Counted from the first letter of the stretch, positions 7,332 to 15,858 are shown. The stretch: DNA of 28,943 nucleotides from an uncultured Burkholderiales bacterium (GCA_937925755.1 CALAMX010000144.1:1-28943); one strand, 5' to 3'. Translations and numbers: made by a program. The notes: generated by a model from the sequence alone, not told the origin.

Positions 7332-8993
7332 TTACTGCTCCGGCCGCAGACCGTAGGTACTCAGGCGTTCGCGGGTGGCCAGATAGTCCTGCTGCCAGTC
7401 CTGAGCGTCGCGGATGATGGTGGGTTTGATCAGTACCACCAGTTCGCGTTTGCGGCTGGAACGCCGGGTGTTGCCAAAGAGCTCTCCGAGCACGGGCAGC
7501 TCACCCAAACCTGGAAGCCGCTGGTTGGCATCGCCATGATCCTGTTTCATCAGCCCGCCAATGGCGACGATCTGGCCATCTTTGAGACGAACCACGCTAT
7601 CGGTCTCGCTGATGCTGCTCATCGCCAGCGGCAGAATCAAGCTGCCAAGGCTGCCGAGATCGATGACTTTGCGGTCTTCTTCGACTCGGCTGACCGAGGG
7701 CCGCACATGCAGCAAGATATTGTCTTGGGCATCGATCTGGGGGGTCACATCCAGGGCGATACCGGAAAAAAATGGTTGCACCACAACGTTGGGTGGCGTG
7801 CCTGGCGTGGTGGCGGTGGGCGCGGTGCCGCCCGTGACCTCGGTGACGAAGAACTGGTCCTTGCCGACCTTGAGCACGGCCTTCTGGTTGTTCAGGGTGG
7901 CGATCCTCGGGCTGGATAGCACGTGCACCGTGCCCTGGGTCTGCAAGAGGTTGATGATGGCGCCAAATTCGCTGTTGACGAAGGCGGCGCCAAAGGGGGC
8001 ACCGGCAGCACCCGGTGGCCCACTGGTCAGCATGCTGCTGACGCCTGCGCCAAGATTGATTGGGTTGTTGGCGCTGTCCAGGCCGTCCTGACCGATGCGC
8101 AGCTTGCCGCGGCGGGCCAGGAGCGCCCAGTTGATGCCGGACTGGTAGTCGTCCAGCAATTCGACCTCGACGATCTTCGCCTCCAGCATGACCTGACGCG
8201 CACTGCTTGTCTCGGTGGCGCGCAGGTAATCCTCGACCAGCTTCAACTGGGAAGGCGCAGCCCGCACGATGACGAGACCTGACTGCGGGCTGACGACGAC
8301 CTGCCCCTGCTCGCCCACGAGCGCCTTGATGGCGTTTTCAAGCTCCTGCCAGAATTTCGAGGCGTTTTGCGTTTGTACACTGGTGGTCTCCAAGGCGCGC
8401 GAGCCTGTGCCACCCTTGGGATCCGTCAAACTGATGGAGCCGGACACCACGCGCATGTCGGACGTGCCCTGGCGTGACAACGCCAACTGATTGACCTGAA
8501 AGACGCGCGTGCGCTGCGCGGGCGAGGGAATGACGATGCGTCGGCCCTGCAGTTCGTATTCGATACCGTATAACGCCCGGATTGCCTCCAAGGCCTCTAT
8601 GACCGTCACCTGCTTGAGGTTGAGGGTCAGCGTGCCCGTAACGTCCGGGTGCACGAGTATGCTGTAGGGCGTGCCCGTGACCATGCCCATGAGCACCTCG
8701 CGCGCGGGGGCGTTGTTGACAGCCAGGTTGAAGCGAGGCTGCGGCGCCTGCGGGGCCTCGACGCTCGGCTGGGGTCGGATGGCCTCTAGCACAGCCTGTT
8801 TCACCTCCGGTGGGAGCTCACGCGGTGTCGAAGTTGCTTCCAATGACCGTCCCAGGGCGACCTGTCCCTGCCGTCCGAGCTGATTGGCACAGCCCGCGAG
8901 CAACGCAGTCGCGACGATCAGGGCCAGGCCACGGACCATCCCCCGTCGCCGGCGGACGGGTAGAATTTTATTCAGTGATGCGGCATAGGGCAT
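7332..8993 (-). CDS. mshL: MSHA biogenesis secretin MshL (GspD/PilQ family lipoprotein)
   Basis: This 553-residue outer-membrane secretin forms the exit channel for the pilus. The N-terminus has a basic stretch, a hydrophobic core and a lipobox ending at C35 (LLAGC), so it should be a lipoprotein. It is followed by an STN-like domain (from FNLAVNNAPAREVL), a secretin N-type domain with the VIVRAAPSQLKLVEDYL signature, and a C-terminal secretin core containing VHVLSSPRIATLNNQKAVLKVG and the LPLLG-like GLGELPVLGELFG segment. I chose ATG at 8993 because AAAGGAGG sits at ideal distance; this gives a 22 bp overlap with mshK. ATG 8939 is a shorter option that keeps the lipobox. It lies between mshK and the TPR gene. 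Confidence 0.9.
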   Translation of the reverse strand: MPYAASLNKILPVRRRRGMVRGLALIVATALLAGCANQLGRQGQVALGRSLEATSTPRELPPEVKQAVLEAIRPQPSVEAPQAPQPRFNLAVNNAPAREVLMGMVTGTPYSILVHPDVTGTLTLNLKQVTVIEALEAIRALYGIEYELQGRRIVIPSPAQRTRVFQVNQLALSRQGTSDMRVVSGSISLTDPKGGTGSRALETTSVQTQNASKFWQELENAIKALVGEQGQVVVSPQSGLVIVRAAPSQLKLVEDYLRATETSSARQVMLEAKIVEVELLDDYQSGINWALLARRGKLRIGQDGLDSANNPINLGAGVSSMLTSGPPGAAGAPFGAAFVNSEFGAIINLLQTQGTVHVLSSPRIATLNNQKAVLKVGKDQFFVTEVTGGTAPTATTPGTPPNVVVQPFFSGIALDVTPQIDAQDNILLHVRPSVSRVEEDRKVIDLGSLGSLILPLAMSSISETDSVVRLKDGQIVAIGGLMKQDHGDANQRLPGLGELPVLGELFGNTRRSSRKRELVVLIKPTIIRDAQDWQQDYLATRERLSTYGLRPEQ

Positions 8994-9358
8994 GAGTTGC
9001 CTCCTTTGCAAGGTCGCACTGCAGCGTCGGCCCCTGGCGCGGCGATGCCATCCACCAAAAGCAATGGCACGCGATAGAGACGTCTGTTCTGGCTCAGGAT
9101 GATGTGATCCTCAGCGATGTACTCGATGCGAGCGCCCTCGACCTCGTTGCCAGTCTGCACCAGGCGTCCGCCGTACCAAGCGAGCGAGGCCTCGGCGCCA
9201 ACCCGTGTCCACAGCAGGGGAGCAGGAGTAAACGTCTGCTCACGGTTTGGAATCTTCTCCCCTTTTTTGACCACCCGCGGTGGTGCCATCGGGTCGGCGG
9301 CATGGACCTCGGCGGCCAGGGTCACCAGGGTGACAATCAAGACGTGCAATCTGCTCAC
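8972..9358 (-). CDS. mshK: MshK-like small exported pilus-assembly protein
   Basis: This is a predicted 128-residue protein beginning at GTG 9358 with a signal-peptide-like stretch ending AEVHA before ADPMAPP. The mature part is Pro-rich and then contains a short segment on binding/regulating a partner (EYIAEDHIILSQNRRLYRVPLLL), resembling the inner-membrane-linked PilP/GspC-type or MshK proteins that contact the secretin. It overlaps mshL by 22 bp. No strong ribosome binding site precedes the GTG. The same frame stays open for another 600 bp upstream, but that translation looks non-coding. Assignment relies on size, export signal and position directly before mshL. Confidence 0.6.
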   Translation of the reverse strand: MSRLHVLIVTLVTLAAEVHAADPMAPPRVVKKGEKIPNREQTFTPAPLLWTRVGAEASLAWYGGRLVQTGNEVEGARIEYIAEDHIILSQNRRLYRVPLLLVDGIAAPGADAAVRPCKGGNSCPMPHH

Positions 9359-9768
9359 ACCACGAGACACTTTGGGCAGAAGGTCCTGCCCCGCTATCCG
9401 GACCCATCTGTAGCAAGCGGCTAATCGACAGAAAAGCAGGGATCTCCACAGCAAGGCGATCCTGCCGACGGCACTCCTGAGTCGGGGCGGAAAGACTGAA
9501 CGCGCCGGCAGGCCGGGTAGGGAACATCCCACCCGTAGAAGCGGCCTAGGCCGTGACACATTGCGAGGTTTACGCCATGAGTTGCAACTTCCGGTGTCTA
9601 CCCTAGGTGCACAAACCATCCCAGATCCGATGGGCTGAGGAGACGCTGACGACGTAGCGCTAGCCATGCGCTGGAAGGTAGAGCGCATCTGTTTTGGATT
9701 AGCAGGCTCTATACGAGAGGCCCCATCCGCCGCTGAGCGCCTCCATGTCCGGTCATGTATTAGCGCTG
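9359..9768. other. 410 bp gap inside the msh operon, no clear gene
   Basis: Every other junction from mshC down to the TPR gene is an overlap or a gap of a few bases, but between the mshJ stop and the probable mshK start there are 410 bp. The mshK frame is open across all of it without a protein-like translation. Other frames hold only short shadows. An imperfect inverted repeat is present at 9461-9512. The stretch could be a decayed gene, an internal promoter/leader for mshK-mshL-TPR, or inserted DNA. Confidence 0.6.
9461..9512. repeat. Imperfect inverted repeat in the mshJ-mshK gap
   Basis: CCTGCCGACG (9461-9470) pairs with CGCCGGCAGG (9503-9512), ten base pairs with one mismatch that can be a G-U pair in a leftward transcript. 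The 32-base loop holds a small ACTC-CT-GAGT palindrome. It could be a structured leader or attenuator ahead of mshK, but there is no U-run. Confidence 0.45.
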
Positions 9769-10497
9769 TCATCGGTTGACCCATGCAGGCAGTTTGCTGA
9801 TGGCGGCCATTTCGACCTGCATGCGAATGCGTGGGTGCTCCTTGGCATCCAGCCTTACGGAGCGCCATTCGACGAGCCATGGCAGGCGTTCGAGACTTCG
9901 CACGGCCTGCGTCAGCGCAGCATAGCCCCCTTCCAACTGCAGGGAGATGCCGTGTGCATACCAAGAGGGTATGGCTTCATCATGCGCCGGCTGCCCCTCC
10001 GTGCTTGTTTCAGCCGGCACAATGGCCGCAGACTGATCAGCTGCGGGCATTGCCTCTGGGTCTCCCGGCATTGGGGTCGTGCGTGCGTTGCCGACCGCCA
10101 CAGAGGTGAGCAAGGGCTGCGCAGGTGACAAGGTCAACGCAAGCAGCCGGGCCCCTGCCTGCGCCGCGACCAGATGCCGCACTGCTGCCGTGATGATCTG
10201 GGGTTGAACCAGCCGTGCTTCGTATTGGGAGAGTTCGGTAACACCCTCAGGAGCCTCAGCGACGAGACCCGGCGTATTTGCCAGTTGGGCCTGCAAGACT
10301 CCGATCCGCTCACGGAGCTGGGCAGTATCTTGGCGTAGGCGCTTCGCTTCCTCGCTGGACGGTAGGATGATGCCGAAGACCAATACGGCCGCCAGGCCGC
10401 CTGCAGCTGCCAGGAAGATGGATACCCGTTCTCGCACGCTCAGGGCGTCGATGCGCTCGATCCAGGCTCGAATGTGTTTACGCAGTTTGTCTTTCAT
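9769..10497 (-). CDS. mshJ: MshJ: PilO/GspM-like inner-membrane assembly protein
   Basis: This 242-residue bitopic protein has a short basic cytoplasmic start, one membrane helix at about residues 27-46 (IFLAAAGGLAAVLVFGIIL), a coiled-coil-like stretch after it (about 50-75) and a periplasmic domain. That is the layout of PilO/GspM proteins, which with PilN- and PilM-like partners form the inner-membrane platform of type IV pili. The C-terminal ferredoxin-like fold is suggested by HGISLQLEGGYAALTQAVRSLE. It overlaps the PilN-like gene by 4 bp (ATGA), so translation is coupled. A low-complexity Pro/Ala/Glu insert around residues 140-170 separates the two parts of the periplasmic domain. Confidence 0.8.
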   Translation of the reverse strand: MKDKLRKHIRAWIERIDALSVRERVSIFLAAAGGLAAVLVFGIILPSSEEAKRLRQDTAQLRERIGVLQAQLANTPGLVAEAPEGVTELSQYEARLVQPQIITAAVRHLVAAQAGARLLALTLSPAQPLLTSVAVGNARTTPMPGDPEAMPAADQSAAIVPAETSTEGQPAHDEAIPSWYAHGISLQLEGGYAALTQAVRSLERLPWLVEWRSVRLDAKEHPRIRMQVEMAAISKLPAWVNR

Positions 10498-11063
10498 GGT
10501 TCTGCCACGGCTGAATCGATGACGAAGGCGAGATACGCATCGGCCTGATCGGCCTCAATCTTGAGCTGAGCAACGTTCGTCCCCGAAAAATCGGGTTGCA
10601 TGGCGAGGCGACGCAGGTATTCCGGTACGAGTTCGGCGCCGAGGGCATAGCCCTTGAGCCGGAAGGCATCTGGCGTGAGCTCTATTTCACGCAGCCAAAC
10701 CCCCGCCAGGCCAGCTTCGGCAAGCGCCTGCAGGCGGGCGGAAATGCGCGCCGGCCGAGCGATGGCCGCCAAGCGAGCATACAACTGCCGCCGCTCGTGC
10801 GCGGCAGATCGAGCGGCGGGGTCGATCTGCTCGGTGGCCAGGCTGGCCTGTAAGGACTGAGCCTCCAGGCGAGCATTGAGGGCATCGAACTCGGCCAGGA
10901 TCTGGTCGTGTTCTGCTCGCGCCGTCTCTCTCTCGAACCAGAACCACCACGCGGGTGGAATACCGACGCCGAGGATGGCGGCCAACAGCCAGAGCATGAC
11001 CACTGCCGAAAAAACAGGCTTGGCTGGAATGAGAGCCGCACTGAGCAGGTTGATTTGCTGCAT
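10494..11063 (-). CDS. PilN-like (MshI2-type) inner-membrane assembly protein
   Basis: This 189-residue protein starts MQQINLLSAAL. The INLL motif at the extreme N-terminus is the segment by which PilN-type proteins bind the actin-like PilM/MshI partner. A membrane helix follows (about residues 20-40), then a coiled-coil region (about 45-90) and a small periplasmic domain ending near AYLAFVIDSA. It lies 3 bp after mshI and overlaps mshJ by 4 bp, exactly the PilM-PilN-PilO order of type IV pilus platforms. In MSHA nomenclature it is sometimes counted as part of MshI or called MshI2; I leave the symbol blank. Confidence 0.8.
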   Translation of the reverse strand: MQQINLLSAALIPAKPVFSAVVMLWLLAAILGVGIPPAWWFWFERETARAEHDQILAEFDALNARLEAQSLQASLATEQIDPAARSAAHERRQLYARLAAIARPARISARLQALAEAGLAGVWLREIELTPDAFRLKGYALGAELVPEYLRRLAMQPDFSGTNVAQLKIEADQADAYLAFVIDSAVAEP

Positions 11064-11066
11064 GGC

Positions 11067-12020
11067 TCAAGTCTCTCCCACCAGGCCGCGCAATGCCCCG
11101 CCCAAGGCGAACCAGGCGTGCGCGAGGCTGTCCGGGTCGAGGTCGCCGGCCCCATCGATCCAGCGTCCCAGCTCGAATGGTTGGCAGGGCACGTTCACAC
11201 CGTCGGCGATTTCGCCAAGCTTGGCGGGTGACAGAGTAGCGGCGAGGTGGATGGCATCGATGCGCCAGGCGGTGTGGTACCTTTCGATGTAGTCCACACT
11301 GCGTTGCAATTCGAGCGTAAGCCGATCTATCTGCTCGCGGACGGCTCCGGCATCACGCCCCGTCAACTGCGACCAGTCATAGTCCAAATGTCGGGAGAAA
11401 CACAGCTCGCCTTGCCGCGTAACGGTCAACAGCCCGCCCATGGGGGTGAGCGCCAGCATAGTCAGCGCGTCCTTGCTGCCGCTCAGATGCGCGAGGTTGC
11501 GTTGCGCCATTTCCGGAATGTCGATCGCGTCCGGCCGCAGGTGCGACTGCCCGGCGTATTGCAGGTGTCTCCGCAACACGTCGTTGTGGGCGACGACCGC
11601 CAGAATTTCTGGCTTGCCGGCCGTGATTCGTGGATCGAGCTGGATGTAATCGACCGTCAGCTCCTCGATGGGCTCGGTGGGGAGACGGCTCGCCACGATC
11701 CAGCGTACAGCTCGAGCAAGTTCCTCCTGCGGTACTTGCGGGGGTTCGATATTCAGAAGACGATAATCGGTGAACGGCACGACGATGCTGCAGGCAGCAT
11801 CATCATCCCGCCGCAGGGGCAGTATCTCCGGCACTGGGTCAGGAAGCCAGCCAGCCCGATGCAGTCGGATGCGCCCGTCTGCACGTCCAAGAACCGCAAA
11901 CCCCACTCCGCCTTGCCAAAGGACTAGACATTGGCGGCACGCCGGGGTACGACGGCGCCGGCGCCAATGCAGCAGACGATTCCAACCACGCTTGGCGGCT
12001 CTGAGCGTTCTGTATTTCAT
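11067..12020 (-). CDS. mshI: MshI: PilM-like actin-fold cytoplasmic platform protein
   Basis: This 317-residue, mostly soluble protein follows the MSHA MshI/PilM pattern. A basic N-terminus is followed by an actin-like fold with acidic and Gly-rich loops (LVLWQGGVGFAVLG near the start; LALTPMGGLLTVTRQGELCFSR in the middle). The central QVPQEELARAVRWIV and ELTVDYIQLD segments are typical of the family. It should sit on the cytoplasmic face and bind the INLL tail of the PilN-like protein encoded 3 bp downstream. Its ATG overlaps the mshP stop by 4 bp. No signal peptide or membrane helix is visible. Confidence 0.8.
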   Translation of the reverse strand: MKYRTLRAAKRGWNRLLHWRRRRRTPACRQCLVLWQGGVGFAVLGRADGRIRLHRAGWLPDPVPEILPLRRDDDAACSIVVPFTDYRLLNIEPPQVPQEELARAVRWIVASRLPTEPIEELTVDYIQLDPRITAGKPEILAVVAHNDVLRRHLQYAGQSHLRPDAIDIPEMAQRNLAHLSGSKDALTMLALTPMGGLLTVTRQGELCFSRHLDYDWSQLTGRDAGAVREQIDRLTLELQRSVDYIERYHTAWRIDAIHLAATLSPAKLGEIADGVNVPCQPFELGRWIDGAGDLDPDSLAHAWFALGGALRGLVGET

Positions 12021-12391
12021 GGCTTCAAGCTCAGGCTCAGCTGCCGCTCGGCATATTCAGGGCTCTGCGGATCGTTGCCATGACGAGCGGTCGCCTTGAT
12101 CTGCAAGCCTGGTGGGTCCGGTTGGCATTGGACGCGGACGCTGAATTTCTCCAGCGTGCCCGGCAGCTTCGGCATGCCGACATCGAAAGGACAGGACTCG
12201 CCAAGACGCTGCACGCGATAGGCACCCCACTCGACGCCCGCCGTGGCCGCCAATTCAGACAGATCGTCGAGAAGTTCCAAGCTGCGTGCATCGGCCGTAT
12301 GGCTGGACGCGCGCAGCGCCAACACGGCGAGCGCGGCGAGCCCGACGACGAGAAACAAGGCCGCGACGAGCGCGATGCCGTCCTGTCTCAT
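12017..12391 (-). CDS. mshP: MshP-like minor pilus protein
   Basis: This 124-residue protein begins MRQDGIALVAALFLVVG with one N-terminal hydrophobic helix (about residues 6-27) preceded by a short charged leader. This resembles the pseudopilin/PilX-like start (Gly before a hydrophobic stretch), but the Glu at +5 is missing, as is usual for MshP- and PilX/GspK-type minor pilins. A 4 bp ATGA overlap with mshO fixes the start, although the frame is open further upstream. It overlaps mshI by 4 bp. Two cysteines in the mature part (in ESCPF and VQCQP) could form a disulfide. Function: a low-abundance pilus component or assembly initiator, by position and shape. Confidence 0.72.
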   Translation of the reverse strand: MRQDGIALVAALFLVVGLAALAVLALRASSHTADARSLELLDDLSELAATAGVEWGAYRVQRLGESCPFDVGMPKLPGTLEKFSVRVQCQPDPPGLQIKATARHGNDPQSPEYAERQLSLSLKP

Positions 12392-12900
12392 GGCCCTACC
12401 CGTAGCGCATAGAAGACATCGGCCCGTTGCTCGCCATCTGCCAGACTTACGGCCATTTCGACGAGCTGGCTGCGCCCAGCCTCGGCCCGATAGGCCGGTG
12501 ACTGCGGGTCCATCGCCCGGCAAGCCCGCACGTTGCGCAACAATAGTCCACCTGGGGCGCGCCGCAGGGCGCCGAGCGCCGGGTTGGTGGCATTGGGCTG
12601 ACAAAGATAACGTACGGTCCCGGCCGAGGGCGGCCGCAGATCGAAGCGGAGGGTGAACCCCGCCCCGGCAGGTTCCAACCTCGCAGCCTGCGCCTGGGCC
12701 AGCTCGCGCCGCAGGCGCATACCGAACAGACCCGCCTCGTCGAGCAGATTGTTCTCGCGCTGCTGCTGCATCTGCAACGCGATCGGGCCGCGCAGCAGTA
12801 GCACGGCAGTGGTAGCCAGCATACCGATGACGACGACGGCGATGATCATCTCGATCAGGGTGAAGCCGACCTGTCTACGTTGACTCGCGGCAGGAAGCAT
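12388..12900 (-). CDS. mshO: MshO-like minor prepilin
   Basis: This 170-residue prepilin has leader MLPAASQRRQVG followed by FTLIEMIIAVVVIGMLATT, a canonical type III (type IV pilin-like) signal with Gly at -1 and Glu at +5. The mature part has a coiled N-terminal helix (QQQRENNLLDEAGLFGMRLRRE) and a globular C-terminus with two cysteines (YLCQP and RACRA). It should be cut and N-methylated by a prepilin peptidase that is not encoded in this window. It starts 2 bp after the mshD stop and overlaps mshP by 4 bp. Start ATG 12900 is chosen because the leader is then of normal length. Confidence 0.78.
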   Translation of the reverse strand: MLPAASQRRQVGFTLIEMIIAVVVIGMLATTAVLLLRGPIALQMQQQRENNLLDEAGLFGMRLRRELAQAQAARLEPAGAGFTLRFDLRPPSAGTVRYLCQPNATNPALGALRRAPGGLLLRNVRACRAMDPQSPAYRAEAGRSQLVEMAVSLADGEQRADVFYALRVGP

Positions 12901-12902
12901 CT

Positions 12903-13424
12903 TTAGGTCCCGTAGCAGATGCGCACCGCGTCCATGACCACCTCGGCGCCGACTGGTGGCGTCACGCGGACCGTCACGCGCCAAGCATCGTTTGCCGGGA
13001 CCGGCGCGATGGCGTACGGTACGACACTGATGCGCACCCGATAACCCTGCAGGTCTGGGTTGCCGTCGGCCTCGGCGTCCACCGGCTGCCCGCTCAGGAA
13101 ACGGATGCCGCCGGCGCTCTGTGAGTCGAAGCCGTCGTAGTCGTTGACGTGGTCGTAGGGGGTGGCGCGTGTCTCCCCCGCCTCGGGACCGGGCGCATCG
13201 CCGGGTGTGGCGTCACCGCAGCGCACGGGGCGGGCCAGGGCTTCCTGCACGAAAGCGTAGGCGATCTGCCGCGCCTCGAACTGTGCTCCCTGCGCGCCCG
13301 CGTTGCGGCCGGCAAAGGCATACACGGCAAGTAGGGTGGTCGCGGCGATGCCCAGGATGATAATGAACACCAGGGCCTCCATCAGAGTATATCCCTGCTC
13401 GTCCACAGGTCGTTCGCTCCGCAT
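12903..13424 (-). CDS. mshD: MshD-like minor prepilin
   Basis: This 173-residue prepilin has leader MRSERPVDEQG then YTLMEALVFIIILGIAATTLL: Gly at -1 and Glu at +5 are kept while the first mature residue is Tyr instead of Phe. The mature protein carries two widely spaced cysteines (PVRCGD and RICYGT at the very C-terminus). I start it at ATG 13424, where AAAGGGG lies just upstream; the alternative ATG 13445 would overlap mshC by 11 bp. It lies 10 bp after the mshC stop and 2 bp before mshO. MshC/MshD/MshO-type proteins are thought to form the tip or initiation complex of the MSHA pilus. Confidence 0.78.
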   Translation of the reverse strand: MRSERPVDEQGYTLMEALVFIIILGIAATTLLAVYAFAGRNAGAQGAQFEARQIAYAFVQEALARPVRCGDATPGDAPGPEAGETRATPYDHVNDYDGFDSQSAGGIRFLSGQPVDAEADGNPDLQGYRVRISVVPYAIAPVPANDAWRVTVRVTPPVGAEVVMDAVRICYGT

Positions 13425-13434
13425 CACGCCCCTT

Positions 13435-13920
13435 TCATTCCACATAGCCCGTGTACCGCTGTACGCGCACGCCGTAACCAGCGGCCAGCGAAACGTTCAC
13501 TGGAGCAGGTTCAGGTCTGCCATCATCTGGTCGGTAGCGGAATGTAGTCGGCACCGCGGTCAATCCGCCCGTAGCCGTCAGCGCATAAGGTCTGCCGTCC
13601 GTGCCTATGGCATCGACGTCGCATGTCCCCACGGGGCCGGGGGCAGTCGCCAGACGAAGCGAGAGTCGTTCCGTCTGCACCGTCACGCATACCGCTCTGT
13701 TTTTTACCAGCGACAACCGTTGCGCCTGTCTGAGCAGCCAGCGCAACTCTTCCACCTCGGCCCTGAGCTGCATGCCCTGTGGCTCGACGAAGCGGGTATA
13801 GGCCACACTGGCCAGGATGGCGGCCACACCAAGCACGACGATGAGTTCCAGCACACTGAACCCACGCATGCTGCGAGGGCCGCGCCTTGCCCCGGCTCTG
13901 GAAAACCTGGCCGTGAACAT
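13435..13920 (-). CDS. mshC: MshC-like minor prepilin (GspH/FimT-like)
   Basis: This 161-residue prepilin has a leader ending SMRG followed by FSVLELIVVLGVAAILASVAY, with Gly at -1 and Glu at +5. The leader is about 20 residues with many Arg if translation starts at 13920, or only three residues if it starts at ATG 13869; the long one is more normal. The mature part resembles GspH/FimT-type minor pilins (LRAEVEELRWLLRQAQRLSLVKNR near 50-75). Two cysteines (AVCVTV and GTCDVD) may form a disulfide. It lies 17 bp after the major pilin and 10 bp before mshD. Confidence 0.76.
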   Translation of the reverse strand: MFTARFSRAGARRGPRSMRGFSVLELIVVLGVAAILASVAYTRFVEPQGMQLRAEVEELRWLLRQAQRLSLVKNRAVCVTVQTERLSLRLATAPGPVGTCDVDAIGTDGRPYALTATGGLTAVPTTFRYRPDDGRPEPAPVNVSLAAGYGVRVQRYTGYVE

Positions 13921-13937
13921 GGCGTCGTGAGCGTTTC

Positions 13938-14495
13938 TCAGCAGCCCGTCGTCGTCACCGCGCTGATCGCCGCCGCGCTACCGGCGGCCCCACCCGTGGA
14001 CGGCGAATAGGTGAAGGAACAGTTGGCCGCATTCGTGCCACCAGTGACCTGGATGGTCAGTGTGCTGCCAATGGCTGCACCGCCGCCGGCGATGTTATAC
14101 CCCTCGCGCTGCAAGGCGGCGGCGGTGGGCGGATTGACGCTGGTCAGCCCGGCGGCGGCGACAATGCCAGCCAAATTGGCGGTGGGGTAGTGGTTGATGA
14201 CGTTGACGGGGCCGTTCTCGGTGCAGACTTGCCCGCCGCCCGCGGCGGTGGTGGTAGCCGTGCAACTGCCGACGGTATGCGCCCCCTGGCCGGCGCGCGC
14301 GAGCGCTGCGCCATGCACCATGGCCGCAGCCGCCTGCACCGCGCCACGTGCCGCGTTGAGCTTGGCGATGCGCGCGTCGCGCTGCATGCCCGTGAAGCGC
14401 GGCAGGGCCACGGCCGCCAGGATGCCAAGGATGACGATGACCACGATCAGTTCGATCAAGGTGAAACCATACTGACGGGCTGCCAAGGTTCGCAT
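13938..14495 (-). CDS. mshA: MshA-like major pilin (type IV prepilin)
   Basis: This 185-residue prepilin has leader MRTLAARQYG then FTLIELIVVIVILGILAAVAL, with Gly at -1, Phe at +1 and Glu at +5, a complete prepilin-peptidase signal. The helix that follows (KLNAARGAVQAAAAMVHGAA) is typical of MSHA pilins. The globular domain is rich in Gly/Ala/Thr and has four cysteines (C78, C91, C159 and the last residue C185), suggesting two disulfides. The start at 14495 is supported by GGAGA six bases upstream. A 130 bp spacer separates it from mshG, so it may have its own promoter for high expression, although I see no clear hexamers there. It is the only pilin of this size and type in the locus, hence probably the major subunit; MshB remains an alternative. 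Confidence 0.85.
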   Translation of the reverse strand: MRTLAARQYGFTLIELIVVIVILGILAAVALPRFTGMQRDARIAKLNAARGAVQAAAAMVHGAALARAGQGAHTVGSCTATTTAAGGGQVCTENGPVNVINHYPTANLAGIVAAAGLTSVNPPTAAALQREGYNIAGGGAAIGSTLTIQVTGGTNAANCSFTYSPSTGGAAGSAAAISAVTTTGC

Positions 14496-14625
14496 GCGAT
14501 GTCTCCTTCTATCAATCACACACAAGCGTGCATTCCCGATATCGGCGATTACCCCGAAAACTTTAGGCAGAGGCCACACCACCGCCGTTGCCCCGCGTTT
14601 TGTGCGCGATCGCGTCGGCGCCGGA

Positions 14626-15852
14626 TCAATGACCCAGCATCTTGCCGCCCATGTCCCAGATGGGCAGAAAGATGCCCAGGGCAAGGACCAGGACCATGGC
14701 GCCCAAAGCGGTGATGAGGATGGGTTCGATTTGCTGCGACAGGGTGGCGATGGCGTAATCCACCTCGCGCTCGTACATGTCGGCGATCTCGTCGAGCAGG
14801 CGATCGAGCTCACCGGTCTCCTCGCCCACGGCGATCATCTGCAGCACCATGGGGGTGAACACCCCAGCCAGCGTGGCCGTGCGCAGCAGACTCTCGCCAT
14901 GCGCGATGCCGGTACGCATGTTGTCGATCTTCTCGGCCATATAGGGGTTGTCGGTGACCGACGCAGCCGCGCTCAGGGATTGTAGGATGGGTACACCGGA
15001 GCGCGCCGCCAGCGCCAGGCTGCGGGCGAGATGCCCTAGTGCCGAGAGGTGCAGGATCCGGCCGACGATGGGCAGTTTGAGTTTGTAGCGCCCCCAGAGA
15101 TATCGTCCCTTGCGCGTGCGCACCCAGACCGTCCAGGCCAGGGCGAGACCGCCTACACCCAAGATCAACCATGGCAAGTGCCGTTGGCTGAAATCCGACA
15201 TACCAATGAGCAGCCGCGTCACCAATGGCAGCTCGCTTTGCATGCCGGCATAGACCTTGCTGAAGGCGGGGATGACGAACAGGTTGATCACCACCACGGC
15301 CGCGACCATGGCCAAGATCACGAAGGCGGGATAGCGCAAGGCAGCCTTTGCCCGCTCGCGCGTGCGCAGCACGGCCTGCAGGTGCACCGCCAGGCGGTCG
15401 AACGTCTCGTCCAGACGGCCGGTCATCTCGCCCATACGTATCATGGCGATGTAGAAAGGGTCGAAGACGCGCGGGTGTCGCGCCATGCAGGCTGAAAGCT
15501 CACGCCCTTGCGCCAGACCATCCTGCAACTGGGCCAGGATCTTGCCCAGGCGTGGGTTTGTGGCAGAGGTGCGCAGGCTGGACAGGGCACGCAGGATGGG
15601 CACCCCTGCCTTGAGCAGGGTGTGAATCTGGCGGGAAAAGACTTGGAGCTGGATCAGGTCGATAGGACGATCCCGACGCCCGAGCAGCACGGCCAGGCTG
15701 AATTCCTGCTGCTCTACCCGAGGCTTGATATCGATTGGGGTGAGATCGCTAGCAAGCAGATGGGCAGCGACCTCCACGGCTGAGGCGCCATCGAGCAGAC
15801 CTTGGACAGGCTCACCCTGGGCATTTCTGGCGCGATAGTGGAAGACTGCCAT
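14626..15852 (-). CDS. mshG: MshG: inner-membrane platform protein (GspF/PilC family)
   Basis: This 408-residue protein has two GspF repeats and three membrane helices (about 170-190, 215-240 and 375-400). The N-terminal part holds the usual SRQIHTLLKAGVPILRALSSL segment (about residues 73-93) and the second copy has LARSLALAARSGVPILQSLS. Such proteins anchor the ATPase to the growing pilus in the inner membrane. It starts with ATG 15852, 6 bp after the mshE stop, the usual ATPase-platform pair. The C-terminus IWDMGGKMLGH ends normally. Full length and unbroken. Confidence 0.9.
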   Translation of the reverse strand: MAVFHYRARNAQGEPVQGLLDGASAVEVAAHLLASDLTPIDIKPRVEQQEFSLAVLLGRRDRPIDLIQLQVFSRQIHTLLKAGVPILRALSSLRTSATNPRLGKILAQLQDGLAQGRELSACMARHPRVFDPFYIAMIRMGEMTGRLDETFDRLAVHLQAVLRTRERAKAALRYPAFVILAMVAAVVVINLFVIPAFSKVYAGMQSELPLVTRLLIGMSDFSQRHLPWLILGVGGLALAWTVWVRTRKGRYLWGRYKLKLPIVGRILHLSALGHLARSLALAARSGVPILQSLSAAASVTDNPYMAEKIDNMRTGIAHGESLLRTATLAGVFTPMVLQMIAVGEETGELDRLLDEIADMYEREVDYAIATLSQQIEPILITALGAMVLVLALGIFLPIWDMGGKMLGH

Positions 15853-15858
15853 GATCCA

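Noticed and set aside
9359..9964. Upstream extension of mshK to 330 residues
   Set aside because: The extra residues look like random GC-rich translation (Arg, Ser, Pro, Cys rich), overlap the end of mshJ, and precede a clear signal-peptide-like stretch.
14496..14625. A separate sigma-54 or sigma-70 promoter for the major pilin
   Set aside because: The 130 bp spacer suggests one, but I found neither a GG/GC sigma-54 pair at correct spacing nor a convincing -35/-10 pair.
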